Positions 1-10,540 of a stretch of 64,000 nt of DNA are shown piece after piece (within the stretch, counting starts at the first letter, position 1; every line of letters starts with the position of its first letter). Source of the DNA: Stomoxys calcitrans (lineage: Eukaryota > Arthropoda > Insecta > Diptera > Muscidae). The DNA lies in contig NC_081555.1 of the NCBI RefSeq assembly GCF_963082655.1, forward strand, positions 178,281,853-178,345,852. The letters are read 5' to 3'. The notes under the pieces are model-generated. The model was not told the DNA's origin, did not search any database, and saw nothing but the letters and a program-made list of their open reading frames with translations. Position numbers and translations under genes: made by a program.

Positions 1-229
1 TTAAAATTCATGTTTGGATGAGCCTGATTGTGGATGGAGGTTGGTAAGACATGAATGGGAAAATTAGTGCAGACAGCGAGGGAATGTTTTTCAATGGTAA
101 ATTTGAGTTAAAATTATATTTTATAGAAACTCTGGAAGTTGAACTGGATAACTTTTTGAGCTCCTACAACTATAAATCTGTTTATAGACACAAATTGGGT
201 TAAATGGAACTGTGGTCGTGCCCTTTGTT

Positions 230-505
230 CATAAGCATGTCGAGGTCCCTTAGCTTAAGTGCAACCTTGAGCGTAAACTGTCTTAGACCTATGGCGTTGT
301 ATGACATACTGGATTGTCATACTAATGTGCCATTAGTGAAGATAAACGTCTCATGATCCTCAAAAAGAGCATCTTTTATCCAATCCTCTCTTCTGGGAAA
401 TCGAATTCTGAAAGTCCTATTTAGACTTGGTCTCGGTGTCAGGCAGTATGACCTCCATACACCCACAGAAAAAATTGAGCACTGCGTTGACAAAGTGGCC
501 ACATT
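230..505 (-). pseudogene. LINE RNase H N-terminal fragment (L2-like)
   Basis: The minus-strand reading contains RIRFPRREDWIKDALF followed by IFTNGT (about 317-440). LINE ORF2 proteins with RNase H carry a similar segment (a basic stretch, REDW, then IFTDGS) where RNase H begins. The first catalytic Asp of FTDGS reads as Asn here. There is no continuing frame on either side, so this is a decayed fragment. A related fragment lies at 3826-3965. The motif similarity is recalled family knowledge, not a database hit, so LINE is likely but the clade is not certain. Confidence 0.5.
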
Positions 506-904
506 CGTTCATAAAAGTGAATCAGCACACAAATGTTATTAGATCAACAACAAATATTTATAAACCAACAACAGTTATGTTGCACAAAACGTCCACAGCC
601 ATTCACATTTTGACAACCTCCAGTGCACAGTTTATTTAAAGATTACAAAAAGATCTTGTGTGCCGATGAGTATGGAACCTGTGTTCAATTAATCCCATTG
701 TGTGTTTACAAACGCCTTACCACATTCACCATGTAGCCGGCCGTGGTTGGTATACGTACATATTTCGAGGGGATGATGTTCACAACGGTCGGTTCATGAA
801 TCAACAACGCGGGTTAACAAAATCATCCACGCTTGTTGACAATTTTGCAATATATTTTTCCCATAAGTGTACGAGGTCTGATCAAGAAATAACCGTTGTT
901 TTAA
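506..904. other. No feature recognised
   Basis: A/T-rich sequence between two LINE fragments. Short ORFs occur on both strands with no recognisable motif, and I see no repeat shared with the rest of the window. Confidence 0.4.
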
Positions 905-1835
905 GTTTTTACAAAAAGTTTATATTTTTTCAGGGGGGTCTCAATGTTAACCCGGAGAAAACTGAAATCTGCCTATTCACGAGGTAAACGAAGGTGGGCC
1001 AATTTGACTCACCACGTTTCCTCAATAGAACGATTTCGTTATCTGACAAGGTCAAATATCTTGGACAGGAAACTAAATTGGAAGTGTCACATTCAGGAGC
1101 GTACTAAGAAGGCTCAGAGATGTTATATACTTCTTACACGGGCCCTAGGCTCGAAATGGGGCCTGAATCCGAGAATAGTCCACTGGGCGATTAGAGCAAT
1201 ACTAACTTATGTCTCAGTAGTTTGGTGGAGAAAAAGTGCAACATACCAACCTTACAACAGGTTCAGAAGATTACGCCCACTAGGGCACTGGAGGCTATTC
1301 TAGAAATCCGACAGATTATGTGTGAGGCAGCCACTGCGGCTATGAGACTTAAGGCGACGGGAGAATGGATTGATGATGGGAGCAGCTTATACCATCGCGA
1401 TATCATCTGGTCGACGATAGGAAACCTGAAAGGAAGAGAAGAGGTTTCCGATTGGATACCTGAGACGACACTTGAGATCGAGTGCGAGGCACTGCTGCCA
1501 TCGGCACAGTCTTGTACTGACAAAACCTTAGTAATGCTATCTGGAAGATCATGGATGCATCAAAGCTAGAGGACAGAGAGGGCATGGGGATCTACATTGA
1601 GGAACTCAGGGACTGAGATCTGCTCTGCGTGAGGTGCTATGATGATTATGCGAGAATGTTGAGTGTGAACATCTTTACGAACAGTAAAATTGCCATAAGG
1701 GCAATAACAACCAGGACAGTAAGGTCAAGAACAGTCTTGCAGTGTAAGAAGGAGATTAACGCCTTCTCAGAGGATGGCAAAATCCGCATCGTTTGGATGC
1801 CGGCCTATAACGGAGTTAGGAAGGGGGCCATAAGA
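905..1835 (+). pseudogene. LINE ORF2 fragment, RT thumb plus RNase H (L1 copy a)
   Basis: Decayed coding DNA of a non-LTR retrotransposon. The first conserved piece reads LNVNPEKTEICLFTR (about 937-985). It is followed by the RT C-terminal part (KWGLNPRIVHW near 1157, then AILTYVSVVWW), a degenerate linker, and an RNase H domain beginning DASKLEDREGMGIYIE (about 1554). Key RNase H positions are lost: TDSK reads TNSK near 1679, and the PGHKGV motif reads PAYNGV near 1804. Frameshifts split it into several short frames. It is collinear with the longer copy at 6331-8884, which supports one family. The architecture (RT thumb WGLxPRIxHW plus RNase H) resembles LOA-clade LINEs; the clade is inferred. 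Confidence 0.8.
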
Positions 1836-2063
1836 AAATACTTCCTGCAAAATTTCGAAAGAATCGGTCAACAAATGACCATTTTTTTTGCATTATTATT
1901 GCAAATCGGACGAACATATATATGGGAGCTACATCCAAATCTGAACCGATTTTTTCCAATTTCAGTAAGCTTGGTCTTTAGGCCGAAAAACATGCCTGTA
2001 CCAAATTTTAAGACGATCGGATGAAAACTGCGATCTGTACTTTGTACAAAAATTAACCAGGAA

Positions 2064-2284
2064 GATGGACGGACAGACAGACGGACAGACAGACGGACAG
2101 ATAGACGGACAGACGGATAGACAGACGAACAGACAGACAGACGGACAGACAGACGGACAGACAGACAGACAGACGGATAGACAGACGAACAGACAGACAG
2201 ACAGACAGACAGACAGACGGACAGACAGACGGACAGACAGACAGACAGACAGACGGACAGACAGACGGATAGACAGACGGACAG

Positions 2285-2322
<38 letters not shown>

Positions 2323-2399
2323 GGACAGACAGACAGACGGACAGACAGACGGACAGACCGACGGACAGACAGACGGACAGACAGACGGACAGACAGACG

Positions 2400-2431
<32 letters not shown>

Positions 2432-2958
2432 GACAGACAGACAGACAGACAGATAGACAGACGGACAGACAGACAGACGGACAGACAGACGGACGGACAG
2501 ACGGACGGACGGACAGACAGACGGACAGACAGACGGACAGACAGACGGACAGACAACGGACGGACAGACAGACGGACAGACAGACGGACAGACAGACGGA
2601 CGGACAGACAGACAGACGGACAGACAGACGGACAGACAAACAGACGGACGGACAGACAGACAGACAGGCGGACAGACAGACAGACGGACAGACAGACGGA
2701 CAGACAGACGGACAGACAGACGGACAGACAGACGGACAGACAGACGGACAGACAGACGGACAGACAGACGGACAGACAGACGGACAGAGAGACGGACAGA
2801 CAGATGGACAGACAGACAGACAGACAGACGAGCAGACAGACAGACAGATGGACAGACAGACGGACAAATGGACGGACAGACAGACGGACAGACAGACGGA
2901 CAGACAGTCGGACAGACAGACAGACGGACAGACAGACGGACAGACAGACAGACGGACA
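2064..2958 (+). repeat. (GACA/GACG)n = (GTCY)n microsatellite, about 895 bp
   Basis: Almost uninterrupted GACA and GACG tetramers, often in the 12-mer order CGGACAGACAGA, with a few single-base breaks (for example near 2551 and 2640). Because 4 is not a multiple of 3, every frame on both strands gives a periodic pseudo-peptide (DRQT-like or SVCL-like). These frames of up to 363 codons are not genes. The tract sits exactly where other H copies have only 12-25 bp of the same tetramers (17750, 43075, 53717). Confidence 0.97.
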
Positions 2959-3060
2959 TAGCTAAATCGAATCAGAAAGTGATTCTGAGTTGATTGGTAT
3001 ACTTTTCAATGGATCTATCGCCCTTCCTTCTGGGTGTTGCAAACAAATGCACTAAGTTAT

Positions 3061-3094
3061 AATACTCTATACCACAGTAGTGGTGTAGAGTATT
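3061..3094. other. Terminal hairpin of the H copy
   Basis: Arms of 15 bases (AATACTCTATACCAC and GTGGTGTAGAGTATT) pair with one G-T wobble position around a 4-base loop. A 3'-subterminal hairpin is a known Helitron feature. Here it follows the GTCY tail, as the ATACCCCCATCC...GGTGGTGGGTAT hairpins do in other copies. Confidence 0.7.
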
Positions 3095-3218
3095 AAAATC
3101 GCAGAGCACACCAAAACACGACTAAACTTGTTATCTGTCAAAAACAAACTGAAAATCCAGAATGGCTGATATTCCCAACATATATAACAGACATGTGTAC
3201 CATCATAACAGAAAGCAA

Positions 3219-3825
3219 GTAAAACAAGTGGTAAGTTCGGCCGGGCCGAATCTTACATACCCTCCACAATGGATCGCATTTCTCAAGTTTTTTGTCCGAT
3301 ATCTTTTTATAGGAAAACAAAAGATAATCGAGAGAATTGCTATGCCGAGTTACGAAACGATTGGATACTTGGTTTGGTTGTTGGAAACCAAAATAAAAGT
3401 GGTTGTGCGAAATTTCAGTCAAATCAGATAAAAATTGCGCCCTACAGTGGTTCAAAATAAAATAGGTTAATCAGTTTATATGGCAGTTATATCAAGTTAT
3501 GAGCTGAATCGGACGATATTTTGCAAGTATGTTGAAGGTCATGGAAGAAGTGTTTGTAAAAAATTTCAGTAAAATCGGCTCAAAAAGTATAATCAGGTGA
3601 TCGGCTTATATGGAAGCTATACCAAGTTTTGAACCGATTTAGACTACACTTGACACAGTTGTTGGAAGTCAAAACAAAAGACTTCGTTTAAGCTAAATCT
3701 GATAATAATTGCGCCTTCTAGCGGCTTAAAAGTCAAGATCAGAGATCGGTTTATAGGGGAGCTATATCAGTTTTTGAACTGATTGGGACCAAACTTGGCA
3801 CAGTTATTGGAAGTCATTACATACC
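3219..3825 (+). mobile_element. Family H element, 5' part (type A)
   Basis: Begins AAAACAAGTGGTAAGTTCGG with the head palindrome TTCGGCCGGGCCGAA (about 3235-3249), then CATACCCTCCACAATGGATC as in the complete copy at 52719. The body has type-A units (GGTTTATATGG-AGCTATA, AAATTTCAG-AAATC, ATTGCGCC). It stops inside a unit at about 3825, with no GTCY tract and no tail. Confidence 0.85.
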
Positions 3826-3965
3826 ACCGACGCGACGCACTGCCGTTAGTAGAAACAGAGGTCTCAACTTGTCTAAACACAGCATCTTTCTGCCAATCCT
3901 CTTTTCCGGGAAAGCGAGTCCTATAGATCAGACCTTGAATAGGTCTTTAAGCTAGGAAGTCTGAG
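3826..3965 (-). pseudogene. LINE RNase H N-terminal fragment (L2-like), second copy
   Basis: On the minus strand the sequence can be read as YRTRFPGKEDWQKDAVF followed by STNGSAS. This parallels RIRFPRREDWIKDALF...FTNGT at 317-440, and the two are also alignable at DNA level (shared AGCATCTTT...CCAATCCTC). The catalytic Asp position is again Asn. It is a decayed fragment directly abutting the broken 3' side of an H element. Confidence 0.5.
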
Positions 3966-6040
3966 TCCTTGCTCAGTTTACACTGCCTGGCCGTTTCGAA
4001 AGATGACAACTTTCTTTATTGAAAACATTTCAATGAAATTTTTACTCAAAGCCAATTCGAAAAAAAATCTCCAAGTTAATGTTTCAATAAATTTTTAATA
4101 ACATTGACTCCAAAGGAAAAAACTTCAACGCATGTGCCCCAAAAATAATGTTTGAAATCTTAGTTTCATAATTTCCACCCTTTTTAAAACTACCTCCTTA
4201 AAAGGTGACTACCACAAGGCACTATCGCCACGGCGGCCATAGCTTTAGTTATAGTTGCGGATTTTGTTAAAGACCGCTACCAATGACGAAGAGTAGGCGA
4301 CGATGAATCCAAGGATTTTCTACAATTGCTGCAGATGTTACACACAAAGGAGCAACAAGGCAGTATCAGCAATAGCAACAACAATGACAACACACGTTCG
4401 GCTGTCTGTCTCTCACTGAATTGAGGTTGTGACCCATTCGCTGCTAATTTAAGATTCACTAATTGTTCATCACTCGATGAGCGCCAGCCTGCTGGTGGTG
4501 AGTGGGTGAGTGAGCGTTTGGGAAGGCACATTCAATCACCTCTTTTGTGTTAGTGATACCAACAACCCCCACACTCACAAAAGTAGTGGCAGCAGGTCAG
4601 GTGGCCGTGTTTCGTAGAGGAACAACAAAAGTGTTGCCTTTTTAAATGGGTATGTAAATGTTGGCTCAGGTTGTTGTTTAAACGCCATTACTTAAGCGTG
4701 CGTATGCTTGTGAGTGAAACTGGACCCATTGCCTTGGCTCATCCATTTGGGTGGGCAAAGGGGTGGGGAAAAATTTGGGCCACGGCTGTTGATAATAATG
4801 ATGGGAAGCAGGCGATGATGCTGAAGATGACTGAGGACTATCGCGATAGCAGGGCCAGAAATGCCGATGATGACTACGAGCAGGACGACGACTCTGGCAT
4901 GCCTGATGATGTTGAAAATGACATTAAAGTCGACATTTTCACGCTTGATATAGTCAGTGCGCGAGCTCGAGCTGTTGTTTTTAATTTTTGCTTTTTTTCT
5001 CGTCATTCTGACGGCGTCAAGGTGTAAGGCGGGGTAAATTAATTAACACAAGAGCCGAAGCATCATCCCAATGGGGCGTAAAGGCAAATGAAGCGTCATA
5101 AATTTCGACAAAGTAACCGAAAACCAAAAAAGGGCAACAATAAAACATTGAATCAGCTGTGTACTTAAGGACCCCATTCTGCCCCCGCTATGCCCCCTTT
5201 TGCAACCATTGGATGTTGGTCTCCCAAATGAGGCCGGTATGACAAATGTGGTCTAATAAGTTTTATGTGATTATGAACTTTTAATGCGCCTTATTTTATG
5301 ATGGCAACAGGAGTGATGTTAATGGCGCAAAAGGATTGCCAACAAACGAGTGAGAGCCATTCTTGGCCAAGGTGTTAATCACCCCGGCTGCTATTATTAT
5401 CTAGTGCCTGTTAGATGTCCGGCAAGTCAAAGTGAATGGCCTGGCCTTTGGCAGCGGCGAATGTGTGTGGGTGTGCGGTTGTTTGTGTGTGAACCGTGAA
5501 CCTTTCAGCAGATAACTAATCTGGGATAAACAGATTCCATAGTTATGGCCAAAAGTGGTGATGTTTAATTTTATTCGTTTAGTGTGGCCATTAAATGGTG
5601 CCTGGAAAGCAAATCCTTGTTATAACCTCAATAAACAGGCAATTAAATAAAAAGGATTTGAGGCGATGAATGGTAGTTTGTTTCGTTGGCTGGTTTTGGT
5701 GGGATCGTTACTTTTATGCAACGAGATTGTTGCCTTTTAAAATATTCATCAACATCAGTGGAGTTGAGTTGTGTTGTGTTGTTGGTGCTTAGCTTACATC
5801 TCAAAGTTAGCAGCTTTATGCCATTGCGATTGCCTTCACAATAGGGAGTTACTTGTGCAGGGGGCAAGTTGGCTTAAATTTAGTCTGGAAGAAAGAAAGA
5901 AGGCTTTTGAGCTGCAACTGTTAACAGCTTAATGATCGCAGGTTTTTGCAATGGAAGAGGACAGCCCCAACTTGGTAAGAGGCATAACTAGTCTACGATT
6001 GCAATGCGACATCCACCAGCTTCAGCTCCCTGTCTCCCTA
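3966..6040. other. Unique non-coding block
   Basis: No transposon family seen elsewhere in the window recurs here. The block has short CAACA/GATGA-rich and TGTGTG-rich patches (for example 5460-5500) typical of fly introns or intergenic DNA. ORFs such as 4671-5027 are acidic, low-complexity and overlapped by opposite-strand frames, so I do not call them genes. Confidence 0.5.
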
Positions 6041-6044
6041 TACA

Positions 6045-6310
6045 GAAAAAAAATTCTCAAAATATTTTTTAATTAAAAATTTAATTGAAAATAAAATTGT
6101 TTTCAATTAAAACATTAATTGATTAAATCAAATTTTAATTGAATATGATTTTTATCTGTTGCACACGGCTGAAAGTTCTTCCATTGAATCAATTAATTTT
6201 TTAATTGAATATATAAATTTTTTTTAATCACAATCGTGATTGAACACTTTTTAATTTAATTAAAAAATTAATTGATTTAATCATTTTTTTATTCGAATCT
6301 TAAAAAATTT
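6045..6310. repeat. AT-rich block with dense TTAATTGA/TCAATTAA words
   Basis: About 265 bp made largely of TTAATT, CAATTA and AATTGA words in both orientations, giving many overlapping short palindromes. Two AT-rich halves flank a less AT-rich centre near 6158-6180. It could be a degenerate foldback or MITE, or a cluster of homeodomain-type TAATTG sites. The sequence alone does not decide. LINE copy b begins immediately downstream. Confidence 0.6.
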
Positions 6311-6330
6311 TCAAATATGGTGCTTAAGTT

Positions 6331-8884
6331 TTGGATTGGAGGGTCTCCATGGAACACTCTTTCTCTGGCCATCGTTGCATTAGGTTAAAAAAAGCACGGC
6401 CAGCGCCGAATTCAATAGGCTCGGAATAAGATCAACTGGACAAAATTTGGAAGGCTACTCAGAAGAAGACTTGGACAAGATAATTTAGATTGTCCAAGCA
6501 TAGATGACTTTGACGAAAATGTCAACAGGATTACGACTGTACAGGTGGGGTCCTCGGAAAAAGTTGTCCTCTTCGGGAAAGGAAATCAGCCCAAGAAAAT
6601 CCCTGGATGACCGGGGAGATTTGCAATATTGGGAAAGAGGTCCGCAGACTTTTTGACAGAACATGTCGTAAAAAAGCCGTAGTTTATTGGGCATGTGTAT
6701 TACACACGGCTCAAGGAATACAATAAGATTACCAGAACGGCAAAACGTGCCCCCTGGAAGCTTTTCTGTGAACAGGTCCATAGCGTTAATGACAGCGAAA
6801 ATATAAAAAGTTCCTTTCAAAAACCCATGTCCAAACTGAAACTTTAGTAGGCGACATGGGAGTGAGAGCTTAGACAATGGAGGATATTTTGAGGATTTTG
6901 ATGAAAAAACATTTTCCACAGGATACGACGGGACTCACGGAGACACGGGAATCTTGGAATAATAACGTTGATCGAAGGTTTATAATTGCGGAATTTATGC
7001 TGAAGGAATCCTTGAGGAGCTTCAAACCATTTAAGTCACATGGACCTGATGGAATATTTCCGGCGTTACCATAGAAGAGGACTTGCATATACTCCGAAAG
7101 CCTGACAGGAGGCAAGGGTGGTGTTTATACCCAAGCCCGGCAAGGCAAGTTATGCTACACTAAAAGCCTACAGACCTACCAGCCTTACATCCTTTTTACT
7201 CAAAACCATGGAACGTATTGTGGACATCATGAGAAAGAGTAGGACATCCAGCGAACTGCTCATATACAAACAGCATGCCTATGTCAAGGGAAGGTCGGGG
7301 GAGACTGCTCTGCACGAGGTTGTGCATAAAATAGAAGAATCCTTCGCTGGCGGTGTGCAATGACATCGAGGGGGCTTTTAACAATGTGCGGACTGACACA
7401 CCAGTACCGGATGGACCTGGTCCTTAGAGACTGGATAAACCATATGCTAAGGAACAGGTGGATAAATTGTGTGTCGCATGGCATAAATATAAGGGAGAAA
7501 GTGGCACAGGGCACGCCACAGGGGGGCATTTTATCGCCACTTCTATGGGTGACCACCATAAATGACCTTTTATGGATGCTGACTGAGGAGGAATCTGAAC
7601 CCGTCTGCTACGCAGACGATGTTATAATACTTCTAAGGGGTAAGGATCCGAACAAGCTATGCAGAAGGGCCGAAAGGGTCTTGCGTATGGCATATTACTG
7701 GGCTAGACTCAGAGGTCTCAATTTTAACCCAGAGAAGACTGAAATATGCCTGTTCACGAGGAAGACGAAGGTGGGCCAATTTAACGCACCACGTTTCCTC
7801 AATAAGACGATTTCGACAACTGACAATGTCAAATACTTGGTGTGATCTTGAACAGGAAACTGAATTGGAGGTGTCACATTCAGGAGCGTACTGAGGAGGC
7901 TCGCAGATGTTGGGCACTATGTAGACAGGCCGTAGGCCCGAGATAGGGCCTGAATCCGAGGATAGTCCACTGGCTCTACAGAAGTGTGATTAGAGCAATA
8001 TTTACTTACGCCTCAGTAGTTTGGTGGACTGCTATGGAGAAAGAGTGCAAAATAAGGACCATACAACAGGTTCAGGGAACATGTTGTCTTGGCATAGGCG
8101 GAGCGATGAGGACCACGCCCACTAGGGCACTGGAGACTATTCTAGATATCCGACCCATTGACATTCATATTAAGTGTGAGGCAGCCACTGCGGCTATGAG
8201 ACTTAAGGCGATGGGAGAATGGATTGGGGATGAGAGCAACACATACCATCGCGATATAACCGAGGCGACGATAGGTAATCTAAAAGGAAGGGAAGAGGTT
8301 TCCGATCGGATACCTGAGATGAACCTTAAAGTCGAGTGCAAGACACTGCAGCCATCGGCACAGTCTTGGATTGATGGAACCCTAGTATTGCCATCTGGAA
8401 GCTAGAGGACAGAGTGGGCCTGGGGGTTTACATTGAGAATCCAGGGACTAAGATCTGTTTTAGGCTGCCTAACCATAATACGGCCCTGCAGGCGGAGATC
8501 CGGGCGATCACGAAATGCGTGAAGTGGTGTGGTGCTAACGCGAGGACGTCGAGTGTAAACATCTCTACGGACAGTAAAATTGCCATAAAGGCAAAAACAA
8601 CCAGGACGGTAAGGTCACGTACAGTCTTGCAGTGTAAGAAGGAGATTAACGCCTTCTCTGAGGATGCCGCGATCTGCATCGTTTGGTTGCCGGGCCATAA
8701 AGGAGTAGGGGGAAATGAAGGGGAAGATGATTTAGCGGTAAAGGCCAGAGGACTGCCGTCAATAAACATGGTTAACCCGAAGCCTTTCGGGTCGACGCAA
8801 TCCAAGTTTGAGTGGGCGACGAATGCACATGCGACCCTGTGGAACAGCAGATCAAGGATCTTAGACTTACAGATCATAATTTGA
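6331..8884 (+). pseudogene. LINE ORF2 pseudogene: endonuclease end, RT, RNase H (L1 copy b)
   Basis: Longest LINE in the window. In order it shows: the end of the AP endonuclease (LDWRVSMEHSFSGHRCIR from 6332, where the usual SDHR catalytic Asp reads Gly); an EN-RT linker (YTRLKEYNKITRTAKRAPWK, about 6702-6765); RT start (FKPFKSHGPDGIFPA, about 7022); FIPKPGKASYATLKAYRPTS (about 7121); GTPQGGILSPLLW (about 7510); the catalytic YADD box CYADDVIIL (about 7606); NPEKTEICLFTRKTKVGQF; thumb; and RNase H with Glu in AEIRAI (8495), Asp in TDSK (about 8570) and LPGHKGVGGNEGEDDLA. Stops and frameshifts occur near 6490, 7073, 7360, 7845 and 8403; the last deletes the first RNase H Asp region. The RT active site is intact at sequence level, but the reading frame is broken. 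The domain order and thumb motif resemble the LOA clade (inference). Confidence 0.88.
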
Positions 8885-10540
8885 TATACTCGTATATAGA
8901 GCGATTTCCCGAATAAGCGGGAAGATTCAAAGTTAGCCCTGGCCAAACTTAAAGCGTTTTACTTGTTATCTTCTTACCTTTTCTCCTACTTTTCCTCTCA
9001 CTGGGGTTTCACAAGGGACAAACCTGGCCTCTGAGTAAGCTTACCTTGATTGTAGGCTACACATTAAACTTGAATTTACCATGGGGATAGGGTCTTCCAG
9101 GTACATTCGTGGGCAAATTTTAAGTTGCTCTACATAAACAAATTTTTCGATTGGCCTATATAAAACAGCTCCGATTTGGAAAGGGTTCAGTCCAGATTTA
9201 GATTGATGCATATTCAAAACTTTGTCCAAACTTTTAAAGTGTGTCCTGTAACACCAATGATTTGGATAAAATTGTTAATGTTTATGAAAAAGTTTGGCTA
9301 TTTTTACCAAACTTTTTGTAGAGCTCTTCCAATTTCAAGCTTTTCGAATTCAATACGTCCGAATTCCTGAACGCGCAAATTGATTACATTCAGTTGAGAA
9401 ATGTGGGCTTTCATGCATGTCGATTCATGTGTAAGTATCTTGTTGTGTGGGTGTGCGTATGTCGGACTCTTCTCCAGTGCCATGTTCATAAGTCAATGGC
9501 TTTAAAGGACATGTTGTATCTTGTTCATATCATCTTCGGGGATAAGACCGTAAACATCATCCTGTTCAACATTTTTTTTTGTTGATTCTGAAGCATAATT
9601 TGTTTACCATCGACCGCCCTTCCTCAGCAGTGAATAGTCCCTGCGGAGGAAGGTCATTCGGTTGTTTCCGCAATTGTTTTTCTTTGGAAAACATTTCACT
9701 GCAAGTCTCTTAAGATTGCAGAAAAAAATATGAATGCTTGTATGTGTGTTCTCAGCTTCATCTTGGTTTCGTTTGGTTTATTTTGGGGGATTTCCAACTA
9801 GTTCCTTGGTTATGTTATCTTTTTGTTTCCGTTGGTAGTTTTCTTTTTTTTTTTTGTTGTATGCGAGTGGCCTGCATGCCCCCTATTGTCATCACAAGTG
9901 GCCACTTGGCTGTGTATGAATGAATGTACGTGGCTATGTTGTTCGGTGTGTTTGTTTAAGAGAAAGAGAAAAAGATTGAAGCATAACCGACCATAAATCA
10001 TTTTTGGCCAAACTTTTGCTCCCAATGCCCCCCGTCTATACACCGCTAGGAGGGAGAGAACATCAAAGCCTTTATTTGTTAACCTCCTTCATCCCTTTAC
10101 ACACTTGTACACACACACACACTCACGCCTCTGCATGCGAGCCAACACAGGGTTATTCGAGTAGTAACAGGCGTTTCTTGTTATCTTAACCAAATAAAAA
10201 TGGGGTTTATGCAAAGCCAAAAAGAAAAAGAAATATGAGTGAAGTAGAAGCGGGGTAAAAACAAGCATTTCTTCCGAGTCAAAAGCTCAGACAAGTACAT
10301 TCATCCTTATGCACTGCCGTATTGTATGAATGGAACGTCTATTTGTACACTTAGAAAAATTTGGTTTTACATGATGATGTAGATTGGTCCAACATCTGGT
10401 CTGATTTGACAGACTTCCACTATGACTTTCAACATCTACCTATTCTTCAAAATCTTTAGAGCGAAACAATTGACTAGTGAACCAACACGGGGCGATCGTG
10501 TTTAGGAAATAAAGAGCGGTTTCAAGAATTAAAATAAACG
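8885..10540. other. Unique non-coding block
   Basis: No recognised repeat family or conserved coding motif. Contains a short (AC)n run near 10109-10122, poly-T and poly-A runs (for example 9843-9857), and CA/TG-rich segments. Small overlapping ORFs on both strands show no family signature. Confidence 0.45.

Larger units (their letters stand above)
1836..3100 (+). mobile_element. Helitron/DINE-1-like element (family H), 5' truncated, with expanded microsatellite
   Basis: From about 1840 the sequence carries family-H body phrases (TATGGGAGCTACATCCAAAT, AAAACTGCGATCTG). An 895-bp (GACR)n tract follows, then a tail GGACATAGCTAAATCGA, a degraded GTGTTGCAAAC-type motif, and a hairpin at 3061-3094. 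This is the same order as in the complete copy at 52719-53869 and matches the mini-me/DINE-1 tail known from Drosophila. There is no head. The left edge abuts an L1 LINE remnant. Confidence 0.75.

Noticed and set aside
1868..2961. Large ORFs on both strands (up to 363 codons)
   Set aside because: They are translations of the GACR tetramer tract. All frames are open and periodic, with no real protein features.
4671..5027. Acidic ORF (EDDYEQDDDSG-type) as a host exon
   Set aside because: Low-complexity GAT/GAC-rich DNA with an equally long opposite-strand frame; no supporting signal.
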